The notes beneath the pieces are model-generated. The model worked only from the letters and a program-made list of their open reading frames with translations, searched no databases and was not told the origin of the DNA. A stretch of DNA of 64,000 nucleotides from Candidatus Leptovillus gracilis. GTDB taxonomy: Bacteria > Chloroflexota > Anaerolineae > Promineifilales > Promineifilaceae. Shown one piece after another: positions 44,101 through 51,585 of this stretch. Numbering within the stretch: the stretch's first letter is position 1; every line of letters starts with the position of its first letter. Where the stretch lies: contig JADJXA010000011.1 of assembly GCA_016716065.1 (NCBI GenBank), forward strand, positions 62,001 through 126,000, in the 5' to 3' direction. The translations under genes were made by a program, and so were the position numbers.

Positions 44101-45638
44101 GGCTATTTCTGGTCAGCGTTACCAATATGCGCATCATTCAGGCGGATATGGTCTATAAGCGGGGCAAACCCTTCGACCAACAGGCGTCCCAACAGCGCGA
44201 TTTGCAGACCTGGGATGTGGCTATCGCTATTTATGAGCGGGCGATTGAGATGGCCCCGCGTGAAGATTTTTACTATCTTTTCCTGGGGCGCGCCCTGCTG
44301 GAGCGCTCCACGCTGACCGAAGATGTGGTTGAAAAGGAGACGTTTTTGGACCAGGCGGCGGCCCGGCTGCGGCGGGCGCAAGACATTAATCCGCTCAACA
44401 CCGACCATACGGCCAACCTGGCGCGCCTGAATACGCGCTGGACCGAATTGACCCAGGATGCCGCCAAACGGGCCGGCCATCTGGCCGATGCCGAAACCTA
44501 TTACCGGGAAGCAATGGCGCTTAGCCCACAAAATTCGGTGATTCGTAATGAGTACGCTCGCCTGGTGTTGGGGCTGCAAAATGATTGCGATAGGGCGCTG
44601 GCTGTTTATGATGAGGCTGTGGCCATAGACCCGTATTACGACGCCAACTTCTTTGGCCGGTCCGATACGTTGGTCTCTTGCGCGGCCGAACTGCCAGAGG
44701 CAGAACGACTGGTGTATTATGATCGCGCCCTGGCCGACATCCAATCTGGTCTGGCGTTGAGTCCCAGGAGCCTGCAAGCCTGGCTGCGGGCGGCCCAGTT
44801 GAACCAGGAATTGGGTGATTCGGCCGCGGCAATCGCCGCCTATGAGGAAGTGCGCAGTCTGAACACCGGCGGTGCGGTCCCGGTCTGGCAGGTGGATTAT
44901 GTGCTGGCGACTCTGAACCGGGATGCCGGCAATACAGAGCAGGCGATTGCCGCCGCGCAGCGGGCGTTAACCACCGCTCCGGCCGAATCTACAGCGCAGG
45001 TGCAGGCGCTGCTGCAAGAGTTAACCGGCCAGCCGGTTACGCTGCCAGAATCACCGCCGCCGCCGGAACCGACCTCGCTGGAGGGGGAACGGCCGTTGGC
45101 CCAACTCTCCCCCGCCGCGCGCAACAATGTCTTCGATGCGCCGCCGCCGCTGACCATTGATGGCAACGGCCGTTACGAAGCTATCATCACCACCGCCAAA
45201 GGGGAAATGCGCCTGCGCCTCTTCGCCGATGTCGCCCCATTGGCTGTCAATAACTTCATTTTTCTCGCCAACCAGGGCTTTTATGATGGCACAACCTTCC
45301 ACCGGGTGTTGGAAGGGTTCATGGCTCAGGGCGGCGACCCCACCGGCACGGGCGGCGGCGGTCCCGGCTACCAATTCGTCAACGAAACCAGCGACGGCCT
45401 CGGCTTCGACCGCCCCGGGATGTTGGCGATGGCCAACGCCGGACCAGACACCAACGGCAGTCAGTTTTTCATTACTTTTGCGCCGGCCGGCTGGCTGGAT
45501 GACGGCTACACCATTTTTGGCGAGCTGCTGGCCGGTGAAGATGTGCTCAATTCACTCACGCGGCGCGATCCGCAAGCCAACCCGACGCAGCCGGGCGACC
45601 TGATTCAGCGGATTGACATTATCGAAGGCGAGCAGTAG
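41160..45638 (+). CDS. O-antigen ligase/polymerase-like membrane protein fused to TPR and cyclophilin domains
   Basis: One uninterrupted frame of 1492 residues. Residues ~1-620 form a Wzy/O-antigen ligase-like multi-spanning protein (VAYLISTLFSVSPSVSLAGSYQ, IWSGSRGPWLGLGVG, and the periplasmic loop NASPDRSHNETFD that matches the family's conserved His loop). Residues ~640-1000 add further membrane helices. Residues ~1010-1310 are TPR-like (AIYERAIEMAPREDFYYLFLGRAL, AETYYREAMALSPQNSVIRNEYARL). From about residue 1327 to the end is a cyclophilin-type peptidyl-prolyl isomerase: FHRVLEGFMAQGGDPTGTG, GMLAMANAGPDTNGSQFFITF, GYTIFGEL. The first part polymerises or ligates lipid-linked glycan at the outer membrane face; the isomerase would sit outside the cell. 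An AAAGGA lies 12 bases before the ATG. Confidence 0.9.
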   Translation: MNSKLSQWCEGLIEAGWIAAVIAVPLFFNIHSDRVFEPDKLTLLRSIAVLMSVAWLVRFIDRQDWRQVQAWLRPKAEMAVWRIPFALPIFLLVVAYLISTLFSVSPSVSLAGSYQRLQGTYTTFAYIVIFALIASTMRSRQQLNRLVTFAIITSIPVAFYGFLQHFDYDPLPWGGETTERVAGHMGNAIFIAAYLIMVFPLTLARIIAAFNSILNDEALSSADVIRASIYIFVLFLQLFAIIWSGSRGPWLGLGVGLFAFVLILLVALRNAVEDHGRFRAVEAVKAAGLVLGGALAAYLLGSLLVGAVAGTGRFASLAGGMTSFVAFLVALAVPGLLIFVMMAARRGWRWLWLSWIVLALSVSAWVVVFNLPTEVTEPLAETPLVGGALDTLDSWRELPRIGRLGRLLEADDGTGRVRTLIWEGALKLFLPHEPLAFPDGKVDTWNVLRPFIGYGPESMYVAYNRFYPPELASLEARNASPDRSHNETFDALVITGLLGFAVWQFIYLSVFYYGFRWLGVLRTKLERNLLIGLWLGMGALSAVLFTVWQSPAWLGVAFPFGSIAGLVVYLVYYAFFAPVPEEQTDPFAPDRLLLAGLLAAVLAHYVEVHFGIAIAATRLHFFAYVGLMLVVGYVLPLVQETAVSAPSLAPTRSRKRRAVIRPESGDLWGPVVLSALMLMLMLGILGFEFTTFTPTPGVTYSDAADLPVSEIFHQSFFVDPGEDFADSPYVFAMLVLTWALGTALVVAELVKSGELQFPEDEPPLPDGRSRIVGAAFLAIGLVSLGLRFGLPTPADAGPTWFLGRLLLLLWAVLCMWAAARLLFNLSQARLVAGLVALAGLLFTLPLLAAGNGLWGLGTAVVAGGLLWFVWSNGWRTSLVPVGVLALISFGGALVYTYIQAALLQASLFARPTQALDTADKLLEFRVSEASQSSTFLTLFYLFVIVILLASAFALSSQRMAQSKTAGSAVGFASLAALLLVGLFLVSVTNMRIIQADMVYKRGKPFDQQASQQRDLQTWDVAIAIYERAIEMAPREDFYYLFLGRALLERSTLTEDVVEKETFLDQAAARLRRAQDINPLNTDHTANLARLNTRWTELTQDAAKRAGHLADAETYYREAMALSPQNSVIRNEYARLVLGLQNDCDRALAVYDEAVAIDPYYDANFFGRSDTLVSCAAELPEAERLVYYDRALADIQSGLALSPRSLQAWLRAAQLNQELGDSAAAIAAYEEVRSLNTGGAVPVWQVDYVLATLNRDAGNTEQAIAAAQRALTTAPAESTAQVQALLQELTGQPVTLPESPPPPEPTSLEGERPLAQLSPAARNNVFDAPPPLTIDGNGRYEAIITTAKGEMRLRLFADVAPLAVNNFIFLANQGFYDGTTFHRVLEGFMAQGGDPTGTGGGGPGYQFVNETSDGLGFDRPGMLAMANAGPDTNGSQFFITFAPAGWLDDGYTIFGELLAGEDVLNSLTRRDPQANPTQPGDLIQRIDIIEGEQ

Positions 45639-45639
45639 C

Positions 45640-46641
45640 GTGCAAGCGGTTCTGGTGATATTTGTGATTGCCCTGGCGGTAACGGCCGTTAGCATCCCCT
45701 GGGTGCGTAAAGCGGCCATTGGCCTCGGTTTTGTAGACGCCCCGGCGCAGCGCAAATTGCACACCGACCCCATTCCCTTAATGGGCGGCGTCGCCATCTT
45801 TGGTGGGGCGATGATTGCGGTGTTGGCCTTTGCCAACGGCCTGGCCAGTTCAGTGATCGGCGTCGCCCTGGCGCTTAGTCTGGTCGCCCTGGTTGGTCTG
45901 GTAGACGACCGCATTGGGCTGCCGGCCTGGGCCAAGTTAGGCGCGCAGTTCCTGGCTTTTCTGGTCCTGGCTTACTTCGGCATCCGCGTGCAGCTTCCCA
46001 TCCCCGATGCGCTCAATTACCTGCTCACCTTCTTGTGGCTGGCGGGCATCAGCAACGCCATCAATTTCCTGGATAACATGGATGGTCTGAGCGCCGGCGT
46101 CAGCGCGGTGGCGGCGTCGTTTATGCTGCTGCTCGGCCTGCAGAACAATCAATTCCTGGTATCGGCGCTGGCGGCGGCTATTTTGGGGTCTTGTCTGGGA
46201 TTTCTGCGCTACAACTTTAAACCGGCGCAGATTTTTATGGGGGATGCGGGTTCTCTGTTTTTGGGCTTTTCGCTGGCGATTTTAGGGCTGCAACTGCGCT
46301 TTCCTGGCAACGTCAGTTTTGTCACCTGGATGGTCCCGGTATTTATCTTGGGTCTGCCTATTTTTGATACGACGCTGGTGGTGATTTCGCGCATTCGGCG
46401 TGGCGTTAGCCCTAACACGGCTGGGAAAGATCACACCAGCCACCGGCTGGTGAATAGGGGCTACAGCCAACGCGAAGCTGTTTTGCTGCTGTACCTCATC
46501 ACCGGGGCATTTGGCATGATTGGTCTCTTTGTCACCAAGGCCACCGTGGCCGAAGGGTATCTCATCGCTGCCGTAGCCGCGGTGGTGGCCCTGTATGCCA
46601 TCTACCGGTTGGAGAAAGAGGGCGCGGCTGAACGGCCGTGA
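45640..46641 (+). CDS. WecA/TagO-like undecaprenyl-phosphate sugar-phosphotransferase
   Basis: GTG 45640 is chosen because AAGGCGAG precedes it and the previous stop is one base upstream; a TTG at 45613 lies within the preceding gene. The 333-residue membrane protein has about ten helices and the cytoplasmic motifs of the MraY/WecA family: HTDPIPLMGG, LVGLVDDRIGLPAWAK (Asp pair), NAINFLDNMDGLSAGV, and IFMGDAGSLFLGF, ending with the DHTSHRLVNRG basic loop. It starts glycan synthesis by transferring GlcNAc-phosphate or similar to undecaprenyl phosphate. Tight linkage to the ligase gene suits a polysaccharide pathway rather than murein. Confidence 0.93.
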   Translation: MQAVLVIFVIALAVTAVSIPWVRKAAIGLGFVDAPAQRKLHTDPIPLMGGVAIFGGAMIAVLAFANGLASSVIGVALALSLVALVGLVDDRIGLPAWAKLGAQFLAFLVLAYFGIRVQLPIPDALNYLLTFLWLAGISNAINFLDNMDGLSAGVSAVAASFMLLLGLQNNQFLVSALAAAILGSCLGFLRYNFKPAQIFMGDAGSLFLGFSLAILGLQLRFPGNVSFVTWMVPVFILGLPIFDTTLVVISRIRRGVSPNTAGKDHTSHRLVNRGYSQREAVLLLYLITGAFGMIGLFVTKATVAEGYLIAAVAAVVALYAIYRLEKEGAAERP

Positions 46642-46663
46642 TCCCTACATGGAAGGGGAAATG

Positions 46664-47815
46664 ATGGACTGGGACGCCCTTTTAGCGGATTGTGTGCGCT
46701 TTGCCCAACGATTGGTGCAGACGCCGAGTATGCCCTTTGCCGAACGGCCGTTAGCCGAATTGGCTGCCGCCGAACTACGCGCCCTGGGCTGCGACGAAGT
46801 GTGGCTGGATGCGATGGGCAACGTCAACGGCCGTCTTTACGGCCAGGACCGCAGCTTGCCGGCGTTGGTCCTCAACAGCCACACCGACCACGTAGACCCC
46901 GGCGACCTGGCCCTGTGGCCCACGCCGCCATTCGCCGCCGAGATTGTAGACGGCCGTATCGTCGGCCGCGGCGCGGCGGATATTAAAGGACCGCTGGCAG
47001 TGCAGGTGTACGCCCTGGCCGGACTCATTCGTCATGGCGAACGCCCGCGCCGCGATGTCGTGTTTAGCGGCGTGGTGCAGGAGGAAATTGGCGGCGCGGG
47101 GGCCAGATTCTGGGTGGAAAACCTGGATTATCCGGTGGCCCTGGTGGTCCTGGGCGAACCTTCCAACAATGACATTGCCGTGGGGCATCGGGGGATTTTG
47201 CAGATGTGGCTGCGGCTGCACGGCCGTTCCGTCCATGCCAGCGTGCCGGAAAAAGGGTGTAATCCCAACTACAAATTAGCCGATTTTTTGCAAGCCTTGC
47301 AGGCGCACAAAGACGAACTGGGACGTCATCCTCTGTTAGGCCCCACCACTGTCGCCCCCACCATCGTGGAGGTAGATACCAAGAGCGGCAACGTCACTCC
47401 CGCCTGGGCGCGTGTGCTGCTGGATTTTCGCACGGCCGCCGAAAGCGCCAACAGCCTGCAAGCCTTCATCCACGCTCTGGTCGGCGATTGGCCCCACGAC
47501 ATCAGCAGCGCTTGGGACGCGCCCGACACGCCGCTGCCCGACTCCGACGAGACGATTTACGGCTTCTACACCCCGCCAGACAGCGCTGTGGTCACACGGG
47601 CCAAAGCGGCCATTGATGCCGGCATGGGGCGGTCGGCCGATTTGTTTAGCTACCAGTTTGCTACCGACGGCCGTCACTTTGCCCCCTATGGCATCCCCAT
47701 CATCGGTTATTCGCCGGCCGAAGAAGCGCAGGCGCACGTAGCCGGAGAAAGCATCAGCATCGCCAAAATGGACAAGGCGCTGCGCGGGTATGTGGCGCTG
47801 CTGCGTCGTTTTTAG
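46664..47815 (+). CDS. M20-family metallopeptidase / deacylase
   Basis: ATG 46664 (or 46661) follows GGAAGGGG at 46651-46658. The 383-residue cytoplasmic enzyme has the M20 di-zinc pattern: LVLNSHTDHVDPGD (first His and Asp), GRGAADIKGPLA (bridging Asp), VVQEEIGGAGA (catalytic Glu-Glu), and the dimerisation domain with HGRSVHASVPEKG. Relatives include ArgE, DapE and the YgeY-type hydrolases; GRGAADIKG and the substrate loop do not decide which. Its 3' end overlaps the convergent kinase gene by four bases. Confidence 0.92.
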   Translation: MDWDALLADCVRFAQRLVQTPSMPFAERPLAELAAAELRALGCDEVWLDAMGNVNGRLYGQDRSLPALVLNSHTDHVDPGDLALWPTPPFAAEIVDGRIVGRGAADIKGPLAVQVYALAGLIRHGERPRRDVVFSGVVQEEIGGAGARFWVENLDYPVALVVLGEPSNNDIAVGHRGILQMWLRLHGRSVHASVPEKGCNPNYKLADFLQALQAHKDELGRHPLLGPTTVAPTIVEVDTKSGNVTPAWARVLLDFRTAAESANSLQAFIHALVGDWPHDISSAWDAPDTPLPDSDETIYGFYTPPDSAVVTRAKAAIDAGMGRSADLFSYQFATDGRHFAPYGIPIIGYSPAEEAQAHVAGESISIAKMDKALRGYVALLRRF

Positions 47816-49566
47816 ATGAGGAAAAGCTGTCTGGCGGTCTGGGCGATGACGCCGGCCGGATGGTCATGCAGCTGCGTGATGCTTGTGGCAGCCAGGGTGG
47901 AGGGCAGCGGCCGTCCGCCGCTTGCTCCTAACCCCATGAATGGATACAAACCGGGTTGATACATCTCTTCCACGCCGCTGATATGCTGTTCCACCCGGCC
48001 GTGATGGTTTAGCAGTGTCAGGTCAGTGAACAGCGTGCCGCGCCGACTGCCCTTGCGCCAGAAGGCGATGGAAGATGGGCCAAAGGTGACGGCCGTCTCC
48101 CGCACACTTTCCCCCGCTGCCAGGGCCGGCAGAGCTACATCGTAAACGGCCGTGTCGTGCCACACAAAGCAGCGCTGTTCGGCGAAGACACGATGATAGC
48201 CGGCCAGCGTGGGGCCATACGGCGAGGCCCAAAACTGCGTCTGCCGCCGGTGGGCGGTGGCGATGGCTTCCTCCACGTACAGACCGCGCTGCATCGCCCC
48301 GCGCATGATCCAATTCCCGGCGATGCGGTAAAGGTGGCGGGGTGTGGCAGCGAACACGGCCGTTTCGCCAAACAGTTCCGTCGCCAACATCTGCATCTTG
48401 CGCGGCTGCCCACCGCCGATGTCCAACAGCAATAGCTGCTGGCTGTCCGGCGGGTTTACCGCCAGACCATCGCCAAACAAAGCAAAGCGACAGCCGGCGC
48501 GCCCGTTAAACAGGGCGGTTTCCCGCAGGATGCCACCGATGCCCAACTCCACCAGCCGGAACTGCTCGCCGTCATGTACGACTGCCCGTAAACGGCCGTT
48601 ATCCATCACCCGCACCGCCTCAATAGAACCAGGCGTGGTCAGCAGGCAGGCGGCGGTGGCTGTTGTCTGGTCGGGTACGGCCGTCAAAACGGGTAATACG
48701 TCTATCTGATTATTCGTATAGCCATTAAGAAGCGCAACCGGAAATGACCCACGCTGGCCGCGTTCAAACACGTCACGCACATGTTGGCGCAGGGCGGGCG
48801 AGAGGGACGCCGGTGGTACGGCCGCTGCGGGATAGACCACAGCGGGGTGCAAAATGCTCACACCGGCCTGGGCACGGGCGGCCAGCGTTTTGTGCTGCGG
48901 GTGGACGCCGCCATAAGGATGCACGCCGAGCAAGCTGCGCACCAACAAGACAAAAAACGCATACCAGTCGGTGGCCTGGGAGAAATACGGCCGTTGGCCG
49001 AAGTCAGCCACGCCATAAAGCTGGGGGTCGAGGAACAGCTCCATCGCCACCGGGCAGGGGAAGGGGCTGATCTGGTAGCTGTCCACGTCCAACCAGGCCG
49101 GCAGGCCGGAGAGACGCGCCCCTGGCGTGAGGAATATATTCTGGTCGTTGAGGTCGCCAACGATGACGCCAAGCCGGTGTAGGGCGCTGAGGGTGGCGTG
49201 GATTCGTTGGAACAGCGCCAGGACGTCGGCAGTGGTGATGCCCTGCTGGTGGCGAAAATGGAGGTTGGACAGCTTTTTGATGGGCGCGCTGCCGACTGGC
49301 AGCCGGGCCATCTGAAAGCCGATCACCAGCCCGCGTTGGTCGGTTGCCAGGGCTGAGGGGCCAAGCACACCGGGCGGCAGGCGTTGGCTGAGGCCGCTGT
49401 TTAGCAGGTGGCGTAGTTTGGCGGCGTGGGCGGGTCGGGGCTGGTGGTAGAGTTTTACGGCCGTCTCCCCCAGACCAAACACCATGCCCTCGCCGCCCGA
49501 CTGAATCACCTGCGTGGCATCCAGGGTAATGGTTTGTTGATTGATGATGATGGTTTGTTGGGTCAT
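47812..49566 (-). CDS. Protein-kinase-like domain with C-terminal repeat region
   Basis: A 584-residue soluble protein. Residues ~10-290 form a kinase fold: glycine loop SGGEGMVFGLG, Lys in ETAVKLYH, catalytic loop GVIVGDLNDQNIFL (Asp and Asn kept; the HRD is GDL) and LDVDSYQ in place of DFG, followed by DWYAFFVLLVRSLLGVHPY. These variants match the kinase family often found with TerY-type VWA and PP2C genes, so an active kinase is plausible. Residues ~310-580 show repeated beta-hairpin phrases (VMDNGRLRAVVHDG, ATPRHLYRIAGNWIMRG) suggesting a propeller. The first 14 residues contain a near-repeat QQTIII/QQTIT. It has its own strong promoter at 49620-49648. Confidence 0.82.
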   Translation of the reverse strand: MTQQTIIINQQTITLDATQVIQSGGEGMVFGLGETAVKLYHQPRPAHAAKLRHLLNSGLSQRLPPGVLGPSALATDQRGLVIGFQMARLPVGSAPIKKLSNLHFRHQQGITTADVLALFQRIHATLSALHRLGVIVGDLNDQNIFLTPGARLSGLPAWLDVDSYQISPFPCPVAMELFLDPQLYGVADFGQRPYFSQATDWYAFFVLLVRSLLGVHPYGGVHPQHKTLAARAQAGVSILHPAVVYPAAAVPPASLSPALRQHVRDVFERGQRGSFPVALLNGYTNNQIDVLPVLTAVPDQTTATAACLLTTPGSIEAVRVMDNGRLRAVVHDGEQFRLVELGIGGILRETALFNGRAGCRFALFGDGLAVNPPDSQQLLLLDIGGGQPRKMQMLATELFGETAVFAATPRHLYRIAGNWIMRGAMQRGLYVEEAIATAHRRQTQFWASPYGPTLAGYHRVFAEQRCFVWHDTAVYDVALPALAAGESVRETAVTFGPSSIAFWRKGSRRGTLFTDLTLLNHHGRVEQHISGVEEMYQPGLYPFMGLGASGGRPLPSTLAATSITQLHDHPAGVIAQTARQLFLI

Positions 49567-49600
49567 GGTTTGTTGCGCCAGGGCTGTTCTTGGTTAGTTA

Positions 49601-49640
49601 AGTGTATTTATAACACTAAATAATAGTGTAATAAAAACAC
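49601..49640 (-). promoter_or_regulatory. Operator-like AGTGT/ACACT dyads over the promoter
   Basis: Within this AT-rich stretch AGTGT (49601-49605), ACACT (49613-49617) and AGTGT (49625-49629) alternate in orientation. The pair ACACTA/TAGTGT is centred just downstream of the -10 box, and wider flanks TTATAACACTA and TAGTGTAATAA also mirror with two mismatches. This is the form of a repressor site; the protein is unknown. Confidence 0.5.
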
Positions 49641-49648
49641 AATGTCAA
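49620..49648 (-). promoter_or_regulatory. Strong sigma-70 promoter for the kinase/propeller gene
   Basis: Read on the minus strand: TTGACA (49648-49643), exactly 17 bases, then TATTAT (49625-49620). It lies about 55-80 bases upstream of the ATG at 49566, in an AT-rich island unlike the GC-rich surroundings. Confidence 0.8.
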
Positions 49649-49758
49649 CTTCCAGTTGCCTGTCCGCCAATAAGTGGTACGATTTTGGGGCGAAGAAGTT
49701 GGCTGCGTTGATCGCTTGTTAGCCAAGACCAACCGCCATAGTGGAAGTATTCAGGAGC

Positions 49759-49823
49759 CAGTATTCAGTTTTCACTGTGTGTTTTTCAGAGGCAATGCCG
49801 ACTGGAAACTGGTCACTGAATAC
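49759..49823. repeat. Dispersed AGTATTCAGTTTTC element, copy A
   Basis: About 65 bases upstream of the GcvT-like gene. It begins CAGTATTCAGTTTTCA and ends GGTCACTGAATACC, so the ends are inverted. The middle TTTTTCAGAGGCAATGCCGA matches TTTTCCAGAGGTAACACCGA in the copy at 60145-60216. Non-coding. Confidence 0.8.
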
Positions 49824-49862
49824 CTATCACTGCTACCAGTGAACCATCTACGAGGAGTGTTT

Positions 49863-51056
49863 ATGCCACAACCGACTCCCTTTCACGGCCGTGCAGCGGC
49901 TGTATGCGAAAGTCATGAATGGCGTACCTGGGCCGGCTACCTGGCGGCGGCCGTTTATGAACCCTCCCATGAGCGCGAGTATTACGCCATCCGCAACAGC
50001 GCCGCCCTGATCGACGTGTCGCCGCTGTTCAAGTACGAAATCAGCGGCCCGGACGCCGCCCGGCTGGTGGACCGCATCATCACCCGTGACGTGAGCAAAT
50101 GCCGCGTGGGGCAGGTATTGTACACCCCCTGGTGCAACGAAGATGGCAGCGTGATAGACGATGGCACGGTCCATCGTCTGGCCGAAAACCATTTCCGCAT
50201 AACTGCCGCCGATCCGAATCTACGTTGGTTTCAGGATGTGGGCTACGGCCTGGACGCCCGCGTGGTGGACGTGTCGGCCGATCTGGCCGCCCTGTCCCTG
50301 CAAGGCCCTAGCAGCCGCGCCATCCTCAAAGAGCTGATCCACGACATCAACTTCGATAAACTGCCCTTCTTCCGCTTCGCGCAGGGCACGCTCGATGAGT
50401 ACCCTGTCACCGTCTCGCGTACCGGCTACACCGGCGACCTGGGCTACGAACTCTGGCTGCGCCCAGGAGACGCTGAGCCGATTTGGGACCGCCTGATGGA
50501 GACCGGGGTGCGTTACGGCGCGCTGCCCGTCGGCATGGTGGCCCTGGACATCGCCCGCATTGAAGCCGGGCTGCTGCTGATCGAAGTGGACTACATCTCC
50601 GTCCAATACGCCGTCAGCGAGGCGCAAAAATCGTCGCCCTATGAGTTGGGGCTGGGCTGGGCGGTGGACCTGGGCAAGGGGAATTTTATCGGCCGCAAGG
50701 CGCTGCGGGCGGAGCAGGCGCGCGGATCCAAATGGGCCTTTGTCGGGCTGCACATTGATTGGACCGACCTGGAGCGATTGTTTGCGCGGGAGAATTTACC
50801 GCCGAAAGTGGCGGGGCGGGCTTCGCGCACGGCCGTTCCCCTCTACCAAAACAATCGCCAGCAGATCGGCCAGGCCACCAGCCAGACCTTCTCGCCCATC
50901 CTCAAGCAGTACATCGCCATCGGCACGGTGCTGACGGAATATGCCACGCCGGGCACGGCCGTGCAAATGGAGGTGACGGTGGAATATGGCCGCGAACGGG
51001 TGCAGGCAACGGTGGTGAAGACGCCGTTTTATGAGCCAGCGTGGAAAAGAGATTAG
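49863..51056 (+). CDS. GcvT-family aminomethyltransferase-like protein
   Basis: ATG 49863 follows AGGAG at 49853-49857; the frame is open further upstream through a repeat, which is discounted. The 397-residue protein has the T-protein architecture: SAALIDVSPLFKYEISGPDAARLVDRIITRD, LSLQGPSSRAIL, VTVSRTGYTGDLGYELWL (folate-binding region) and ALDIARIEAGLLLIEVDY, with a C-terminal barrel. T-proteins move the methylene unit of glycine to tetrahydrofolate; the family also includes demethylases acting on other methyl donors. No glycine cleavage H- or P-protein genes are adjacent, so a demethylase-type role is equally possible. Confidence 0.88.
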   Translation: MPQPTPFHGRAAAVCESHEWRTWAGYLAAAVYEPSHEREYYAIRNSAALIDVSPLFKYEISGPDAARLVDRIITRDVSKCRVGQVLYTPWCNEDGSVIDDGTVHRLAENHFRITAADPNLRWFQDVGYGLDARVVDVSADLAALSLQGPSSRAILKELIHDINFDKLPFFRFAQGTLDEYPVTVSRTGYTGDLGYELWLRPGDAEPIWDRLMETGVRYGALPVGMVALDIARIEAGLLLIEVDYISVQYAVSEAQKSSPYELGLGWAVDLGKGNFIGRKALRAEQARGSKWAFVGLHIDWTDLERLFARENLPPKVAGRASRTAVPLYQNNRQQIGQATSQTFSPILKQYIAIGTVLTEYATPGTAVQMEVTVEYGRERVQATVVKTPFYEPAWKRD

Positions 51057-51083
51057 AGATTGGAGACTGGAGATTGGAGACTG
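51050..51083. repeat. Tandem GAGATTGGAGACTG micro-repeat
   Basis: GAGATTGGAGACTG occurs twice in tandem (51055-51083), preceded by a partial GAGATTA copy. It sits at the junction between the GcvT-like gene and the truncated HEPN fragment and may mark the deletion point. Confidence 0.75.
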
Positions 51084-51091
51084 AAAACGGG

Positions 51092-51253
51092 GAGGCGTGG
51101 ATGGAGATGATTATTAGTCGTAATTTAACGTCGCATACGTTTAATGAAAGCACGGCCGTTAAAATCGCCACCGCCATCCGCAGCACCTATTTTGCCGAGT
51201 TCATCACCTTCCAACGCAAAATGAACCGTATTAAACAGGAAGAACAGACGTGA
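51092..51253 (+). pseudogene. C-terminal fragment of an HI0074-type HEPN (nucleotidyltransferase substrate-binding) protein
   Basis: Bases 51092-51253 encode EAWMEMIISRNLTSHTFNES and about 33 more residues ending RKMNRIKQEEQT. SRNLTSHT-(F/Y)-NE is the conserved C-terminal helix phrase of HI0074-family HEPN proteins, which are normally about 130-145 residues; only the last third is here. Sequence upstream is a micro-repeat without homology, so the 5' part is lost. An internal ATG at 51101 could give a 50-residue peptide. Its stop overlaps the GTG of the following nucleotidyltransferase remnant (GTGA), the usual operon order of MNT/HEPN pairs. Confidence 0.75.
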
Positions 51254-51585
51254 CATTTGGTTTGAAGCTGTCCGTTATCCAACAAATTAGCACTGTCCTG
51301 GCCCGGCCCGGTATCCCCAGGTAAAAAGCGATCCTGTATGGTTCGCGTGCGAAAGGCAGCGCCAAACGGGGTTCAGACATTGACTTGACGTTGGTAGGCA
51401 AACAAGATTTAACCCTCAAGATTTTGTATCAGATTATTGCTGAGATTGACGATCTGTACTTGCCCTACACCAATGACTTGTCTATTCACAGCCAGATCAG
51501 TGACGCCGACTTGTTGGATCACATCAGGCGTGTCGGCATAACATTTTACGAAAAACAAGAACAACCACATGAAACAACAATATGA
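51250..51585 (+). pseudogene. Disrupted MNT-type nucleotidyltransferase
   Basis: From GTG 51250 the frame reads LKLSVIQQISTVLARPGIPR, meets TAA at 51322, then continues in the same frame as KAILYGSRAKGSAKRGSDIDLTLVG and on to IHSQISDADLLDHIRRVG. GSRAKG-x7-DID is the MNT catalytic motif and is intact. The stop is explained by two small insertions: CCCGG is duplicated (51302-51311) and one A is added to the A-run at 51323-51327. Removing both gives ARYPQVKAIL, the normal family sequence; together they add six bases, so the frame recovers but a stop is left inside. Its end overlaps the next gene by 17 bases. Confidence 0.85.

Noticed and set aside
49601..49640. NrdR box
   Set aside because: The ACACTA...TAGTGT dyad is one base too long for the 16-bp NrdR consensus, and no ribonucleotide reductase gene is near.
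49567..49862. Glycine riboswitch before the GcvT-like gene
   Set aside because: No paired aptamer core was recognised; the gap is explained by a minus-strand promoter and a dispersed repeat.
51041..51253. Intact 70-residue gene at the GcvT end
   Set aside because: The first 17 codons are micro-repeat sequence; only the part from 51092 matches the HI0074 C-terminus, so it is treated as a remnant.
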